Below are positions 60,496-64,000 of a stretch of DNA of 64,000 bases, piece after piece. Numbering within the stretch: the stretch's first letter is position 1; each line of letters starts with the position of its first letter. Source of the DNA: Vreelandella sp031769195. GTDB lineage: Bacteria > Pseudomonadota > Gammaproteobacteria > Pseudomonadales > Halomonadaceae. The stretch lies in the NCBI RefSeq assembly GCF_031769195.1, contig NZ_JAVHNP010000001.1, positions 682,001-746,000 on the forward strand, written 5' to 3'. Below the pieces are notes generated by a model that ran no database searches, was not told the origin of the DNA, and saw nothing but the letters and a program-made list of their open reading frames with translations. The position numbers were made by a program, and so were the translations under genes.

Positions 60496-61584
60496 GTGAC
60501 CACCCACTCCACTGCTACTCAAACGGCAACCGCCGCACCGCGTCACGACTGGACGCTCGATGAGATCAACGCGCTGTTTGCGCAGCCCTTTAACGACCTG
60601 ATGTTTCAAGCGCAGCAGGTACATCGGGCGCACTTCGATGCCAACGCGGTGCAGGTGTCTACTCTGCTGTCCATCAAAACCGGGGCCTGCCCGGAAGACT
60701 GCAAATACTGCCCTCAGTCGGGCCACTACAACACTCAGCTGGAAAAAGAGAAGCTGCTGGAAATAGAGAAGGTGGTGGCCCAGGCCAAAGCCGCTAAAGA
60801 AGCAGGCGCCAGCCGCTTCTGCATGGGAGCCGCGTGGCGCAGCCCGCGGGATAAAGACTTAGTGGCAGTGGAAGAGATGGTGCGCCAGGTAAAGGCGCTA
60901 GGGCTTGAGACCTGCATGACTCTGGGCATGGTCGACGGCGAGCAGGCCACACGGCTGGCCGCGGCCGGGCTCGACTACTACAACCATAACCTCGATACCT
61001 CACCCGACTTCTACGGCGAAATCATCACCACCCGCACCTACAGCGACCGCTTAGAGACCCTGGCCACCGTGCGCGACGCCGGTATGAAAGTGTGCTCTGG
61101 CGGTATTTTGGGCATGGGCGAAGGTGCTCAAGACCGCAGCGCACTGCTGCAACAGCTGGCCAAGCTCTCCCCGCACCCTGAATCGGTGCCTATCAATATG
61201 CTGGTGAAGGTACCAGGGACGCCGCTTGAGAACGTGGACGACTTAGACCCGCTGGAATTCATCCGCGCCATCGCCGTGGCGCGCATCATGATGCCCCACA
61301 GCCATGTGCGCCTCTCGGCGGGTCGCGAGCAGATGAGCGAATCCACCCAAGCGCTCGCCTTTCTAGCAGGTGCTAACTCCATCTTCTACGGCGATAAGCT
61401 GCTGACCACCGGCAACCCCCAGGCAGAGCGTGACCGCGCGCTGTTTGCCAAGCTGGGCCTGCACCCCGAGCGCCGGGACACTTGCGAAGACGACACACAG
61501 CATTCCGAGCGGCTGGCACAGCAGGCGCAGCGCAATGCCCAGGCCGAACGCGCCGCAGCGCTGGCAGTCGATGCCAGTGCCTGA
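60496..61584 (+). CDS. bioB: biotin synthase
   Basis: Radical SAM enzyme that inserts sulfur into dethiobiotin. The 362-residue protein has the cluster motif C-P-E-D-C-K-Y-C in CPEDCKYCPQSGHY and FCMGAAWRSP, YNHNLDTSPDFY, and GGILGMGE. GTG start. The C-terminal 40 residues are Ala/Gln-rich and overlap bioF by 14 bases. Confidence 0.96.
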   Translation: MTTHSTATQTATAAPRHDWTLDEINALFAQPFNDLMFQAQQVHRAHFDANAVQVSTLLSIKTGACPEDCKYCPQSGHYNTQLEKEKLLEIEKVVAQAKAAKEAGASRFCMGAAWRSPRDKDLVAVEEMVRQVKALGLETCMTLGMVDGEQATRLAAAGLDYYNHNLDTSPDFYGEIITTRTYSDRLETLATVRDAGMKVCSGGILGMGEGAQDRSALLQQLAKLSPHPESVPINMLVKVPGTPLENVDDLDPLEFIRAIAVARIMMPHSHVRLSAGREQMSESTQALAFLAGANSIFYGDKLLTTGNPQAERDRALFAKLGLHPERRDTCEDDTQHSERLAQQAQRNAQAERAAALAVDASA

Positions 61585-62716
61585 GGTGTGGCACCAGCGC
61601 TTAGCAGCGGCCCGCGACGAGCGCGAGCGTCTACAGCGCTGGCGCCACCGCCGGGTGTTTTCTCAGCAAGCGCTCGATTTTGCAGGCAACGACTACCTGG
61701 GCCTTGCCCACGACCCGCGCGTGCAGGCGGCCCAGGCGGAAGGCGCAAAACGCTTTGGCGCAGGGGCCGGCGCGTCGCATTTGGTTAGTGGCCACCTGGG
61801 CATTCACGATGCCTTGGAAGAGGCGCTGGCTGAGTGGACTGGGCGCGAGCGGGCATTGCTGTTTTCCACCGGCTATATGGCGAACCTGGGTGTGCTGCAA
61901 GCGCTGGCGGATTCGAACACGGCGATTTTCCAGGACCGTTTTAATCACGCCTCGCTACTCGACGGTGCCGCCTTAAGCGGCGCCCGCTCGCGGCGCTACC
62001 ACCACCGCGATGGCCACGACCTACACCGATTGCTTGCGCGCAGTACGGCCACCCATAAGCTGGTGCTCAGCGACGGCGTGTTCAGTATGGATGGCGATAT
62101 CGCAGATATCGCGCAGCTCGCCCACCTCAGCCAGCAGCACAACGCCTGGCTGATGATCGACGACGCCCACGGTTTCGGCGTAATGGGTGAACACGGCGCG
62201 GGCTGCGTCGAAGGTTTTAACAGCCAAGCCGTGCCGATCTTGGTCGGCACCTTGGGCAAAGCGCTGGGCACCGCAGGCGCATTTGTAGCGGGTGACGCTG
62301 CGCTGATCGAGCACCTGATTCAGTTCTCCCGCAGCTATGTGTACACCACCGCCCAGCCGCCCGCGATTGCTGCCGCCACGTTAGAAGCGCTCACCATTGT
62401 TCAGCGAGAGCCCGAGCACCGCCAGCGGCTCTCTCGCCACATACACTACTTCCGCCAGCAGGCAGCCGCCTTAGGGCTCCCCCTGGGCCACTCCCAAACG
62501 CCCATCCAGCCGCTGCTGCTGGAGAGCGAGCAGCGCACCATGGCCTGGGCGGCACAATTTGACCAGCACGCCATTCAGGTGGGAGCCATTCGCCCGCCCA
62601 CGGTACCCAACGGCGAGGCGCGGCTGCGCATTACCTTAAGCGCCCACCATACCCAGAGCGATATCGACAGGCTCTTGGAGGTTGCTGCTGCCTGCCTGCG
62701 GGCGGAGGCGCGATGA
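61571..62716 (+). CDS. bioF: 8-amino-7-oxononanoate synthase
   Basis: PLP enzyme joining pimeloyl thioester with alanine. The 381-residue product has DFAGNDYLGLAHDPRV, HLVSGHLGIHDALEEALAEW, DDAHGFGVMGEHGAG, and the PLP lysine in LVGTLGKALGTAGAF. The start at 61571 overlaps the bioB end by 14 bases; a longer frame running further into bioB is rejected. The next gene overlaps by four bases. Confidence 0.95.
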   Translation: MPVPEVWHQRLAAARDERERLQRWRHRRVFSQQALDFAGNDYLGLAHDPRVQAAQAEGAKRFGAGAGASHLVSGHLGIHDALEEALAEWTGRERALLFSTGYMANLGVLQALADSNTAIFQDRFNHASLLDGAALSGARSRRYHHRDGHDLHRLLARSTATHKLVLSDGVFSMDGDIADIAQLAHLSQQHNAWLMIDDAHGFGVMGEHGAGCVEGFNSQAVPILVGTLGKALGTAGAFVAGDAALIEHLIQFSRSYVYTTAQPPAIAAATLEALTIVQREPEHRQRLSRHIHYFRQQAAALGLPLGHSQTPIQPLLLESEQRTMAWAAQFDQHAIQVGAIRPPTVPNGEARLRITLSAHHTQSDIDRLLEVAAACLRAEAR

Positions 62717-63432
62717 AGCTTATACTGCTCTCCGGCTGGGGCGTTGATTACCGCATTTGGCAGACGCTTTCGGAGTACTGGCCCAACACTGTTGAGCCCA
62801 CCCCAGTGGAGTGGCCCGGCTATGGCGACTCCCCGGCGCTACCGACTCCCACGAGTATTACCGCACTGGCCGAACGGATGGCACCCGAGCTACCCAGCGA
62901 CGCCGTTTGGGTGGGCTGGTCGCTGGGTGGGCTGCTGGCCACAGCGCTGCTCGATTACCTGCCGCCGCCCAAAGCCTTGCTGCTGCTGGGCGCAGGCAGC
63001 CATTTTTGCAGTGACGCGCAAGAGGACGGCGTAATGCACGAAGAGCTTGCCCGTTTTCAGCGCGCCTTTCACCGCGACCCCGTCGCCACGTGGCGCCACT
63101 TCCTACGCTGGCAGGCCCAAGGCGAACCGAATCCTCGCGGAGCTCACCGTCAGTTAAGAGAGCGGCTAGGCGATCAACCCACCGCCGAGATCGCCACGCT
63201 CGCGCAAGGGCTCGCGTGGCTTGAAACGCTAGATAACCGGGCACTGCTCGCCCAGCCTTCCTGCCCCATCTTTTCACTCGCGGGATCGCAAGACCCTCTG
63301 CTGTCGCGTCGTACCCGGCAACAGTCGCGGGTGCTCGAAGAAGCTGGGCACTGCCCCATGCTGTCCCAACCGGCTCAACTGGCGGCACGGCTGGCCGAGC
63401 AGGCCACGCGCGCGTCCCAGGAGCCGCGATGA
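62713..63432 (+). CDS. bioH: pimeloyl-ACP methyl ester carboxylesterase BioH
   Basis: Alpha/beta hydrolase of 239 residues that frees pimeloyl-ACP from its methyl ester. Nucleophile motif GWSLGG (Ser near residue 70), acid in AGSQDPLL and catalytic histidine in EEAGHCPML are visible. N-terminal LILLSGWGVDYRIW is characteristic. Location between bioF and bioC supports the assignment. Confidence 0.92.
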   Translation: MKLILLSGWGVDYRIWQTLSEYWPNTVEPTPVEWPGYGDSPALPTPTSITALAERMAPELPSDAVWVGWSLGGLLATALLDYLPPPKALLLLGAGSHFCSDAQEDGVMHEELARFQRAFHRDPVATWRHFLRWQAQGEPNPRGAHRQLRERLGDQPTAEIATLAQGLAWLETLDNRALLAQPSCPIFSLAGSQDPLLSRRTRQQSRVLEEAGHCPMLSQPAQLAARLAEQATRASQEPR

Positions 63433-64000
63433 ACACCCCGGCCACCTCGCTTTTACTCCCCCGCTGGCAGGAGCGGGTTGCCCACGCTTTTTCACGGGCA
63501 GCTCCACGCTATGACGCACTCGCTAGCGCCCAGCGCGACATCGGCGAGGCGCTTTGGCAAACGCTGCCGCAAAGCGCCCACCACGTGTTGGATATTGGTT
63601 GCGGCACCGGCTACTGGACTCAGCGGCTAGCGGAACGCTATCCAATTGCTGCCATCACCGGGCTCGACCTGGCCCCCGGCATGCTTGCCCACGCCCAGGC
63701 GCAGTATGGCGATGCCATACGCTGGCAACAGGGGGACGCCGCCGCGCTGCCGCTGGACGACGCAAGCGTGGATCTCGTGTTCTCTAACCTGGCCATTCAG
63801 TGGTGCCCGGATATCGTTGCAGTAATGCGGGAATTGGCACGGGTGCTCGCCCCTGGCGGGCAGGCACGCATCACCACGCTGCTGCCCGGCACGCTGAGCG
63901 AAGTCGCCACCGCCTGGCAGAGGCCCGAAGCCCTGCTGCAAACGCCAGATGCCAGCACCGTGCAGCGGGCGATTCACCGAAGCGGTTTGCACCTCATCCA
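63429..64000 (+). CDS. bioC: malonyl-ACP O-methyltransferase BioC, partial
   Basis: SAM-dependent methyltransferase that primes pimelate synthesis by methylating malonyl-ACP. About 190 residues are visible before the right edge. The start ATG overlaps the bioH stop by four bases. Motif I VLDIGCGTGYWTQRLAE, LDLAPGMLAHA and GDAAALPLDDASVDLVFSNLAIQW are typical BioC features. Probably followed by bioD beyond the window. Confidence 0.92.
   Translation, partial: MNTPATSLLLPRWQERVAHAFSRAAPRYDALASAQRDIGEALWQTLPQSAHHVLDIGCGTGYWTQRLAERYPIAAITGLDLAPGMLAHAQAQYGDAIRWQQGDAAALPLDDASVDLVFSNLAIQWCPDIVAVMRELARVLAPGGQARITTLLPGTLSEVATAWQRPEALLQTPDASTVQRAIHRSGLHLI

Noticed and set aside
61571..61584. Possible bioB-bioF frameshift or fusion at the 14-base overlap
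   Set aside because: Both proteins are complete, with normal N- and C-termini, so this is ordinary gene overlap.

Overview
The window reads as a chromosomal segment of a Halomonas-type gammaproteobacterium (family Halomonadaceae). The gene order cysE-iscR-iscS-iscA-ndk-rlmN-pilW-rodZ-ispG-hisS-yfgM-bamB-der is the Pseudomonas/Halomonas arrangement. Proteins are rich in Asp and Glu. TRAP uptake, Trk potassium uptake and moderately high G+C all fit a halophile. The species is not identified here.

Layout. 1-4924: a catabolic/uptake locus with a DctPQM TRAP transporter, an ornithine cyclodeaminase-like enzyme, an AraC regulator and two RidA paralogues (85% identical) on either side of the regulator gene. 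5105-11536: one A+T-richer gene for a 2143-residue surface or secreted protein with twelve diverged repeats of about 120 residues, next to a tRNA-Leu(CAA). 12019-17580: queA-tgt-yajC-secD-secF. 17657-28194: a nine-gene operon with a divergent LysR regulator. It encodes an ABC importer with two NMT1/THI5-type binding proteins and five catabolic enzymes (deaminase-like amidohydrolase, dihydroorotase/allantoinase-like cyclic amidase, M20 hydrolase, isochorismatase-like amidase, SDR), suggesting uptake and stepwise opening of a nitrogen heterocycle. 28205-43287: LOG protein, suhB, trmJ, cysE, then a shortened isc locus and the long housekeeping string ending in der. 43449-50897: a lipoprotein, a DUF815 ATPase, an M48 lipoprotein protease, a small membrane protein, aroE, hemF, tsaC, dprA and a LysM protein. 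51071-59503: def-fmt-rsmB, dodecin, trkA-trkH, a TraB-family protein and a DMT exporter. 59528-64000: tapT and the biotin operon bioB-bioF-bioH-bioC, the last cut by the window end.

Points that stand out: (1) the giant twelve-repeat protein; (2) the heterocycle operon with duplicated binding proteins; (3) a SuhB whose metal-binding motif is replaced, so probably retained for a non-enzymatic role; (4) an isc locus without iscU, hscB, hscA, fdx and iscX but with a clear IscR site at its promoter; (5) a candidate BirA operator over the bioB promoter; (6) a tandem operator-like repeat between araC and its presumed target operon. No CRISPR array, rRNA, prophage or insertion sequence was seen. No gene-free stretch exceeds 300 bases.
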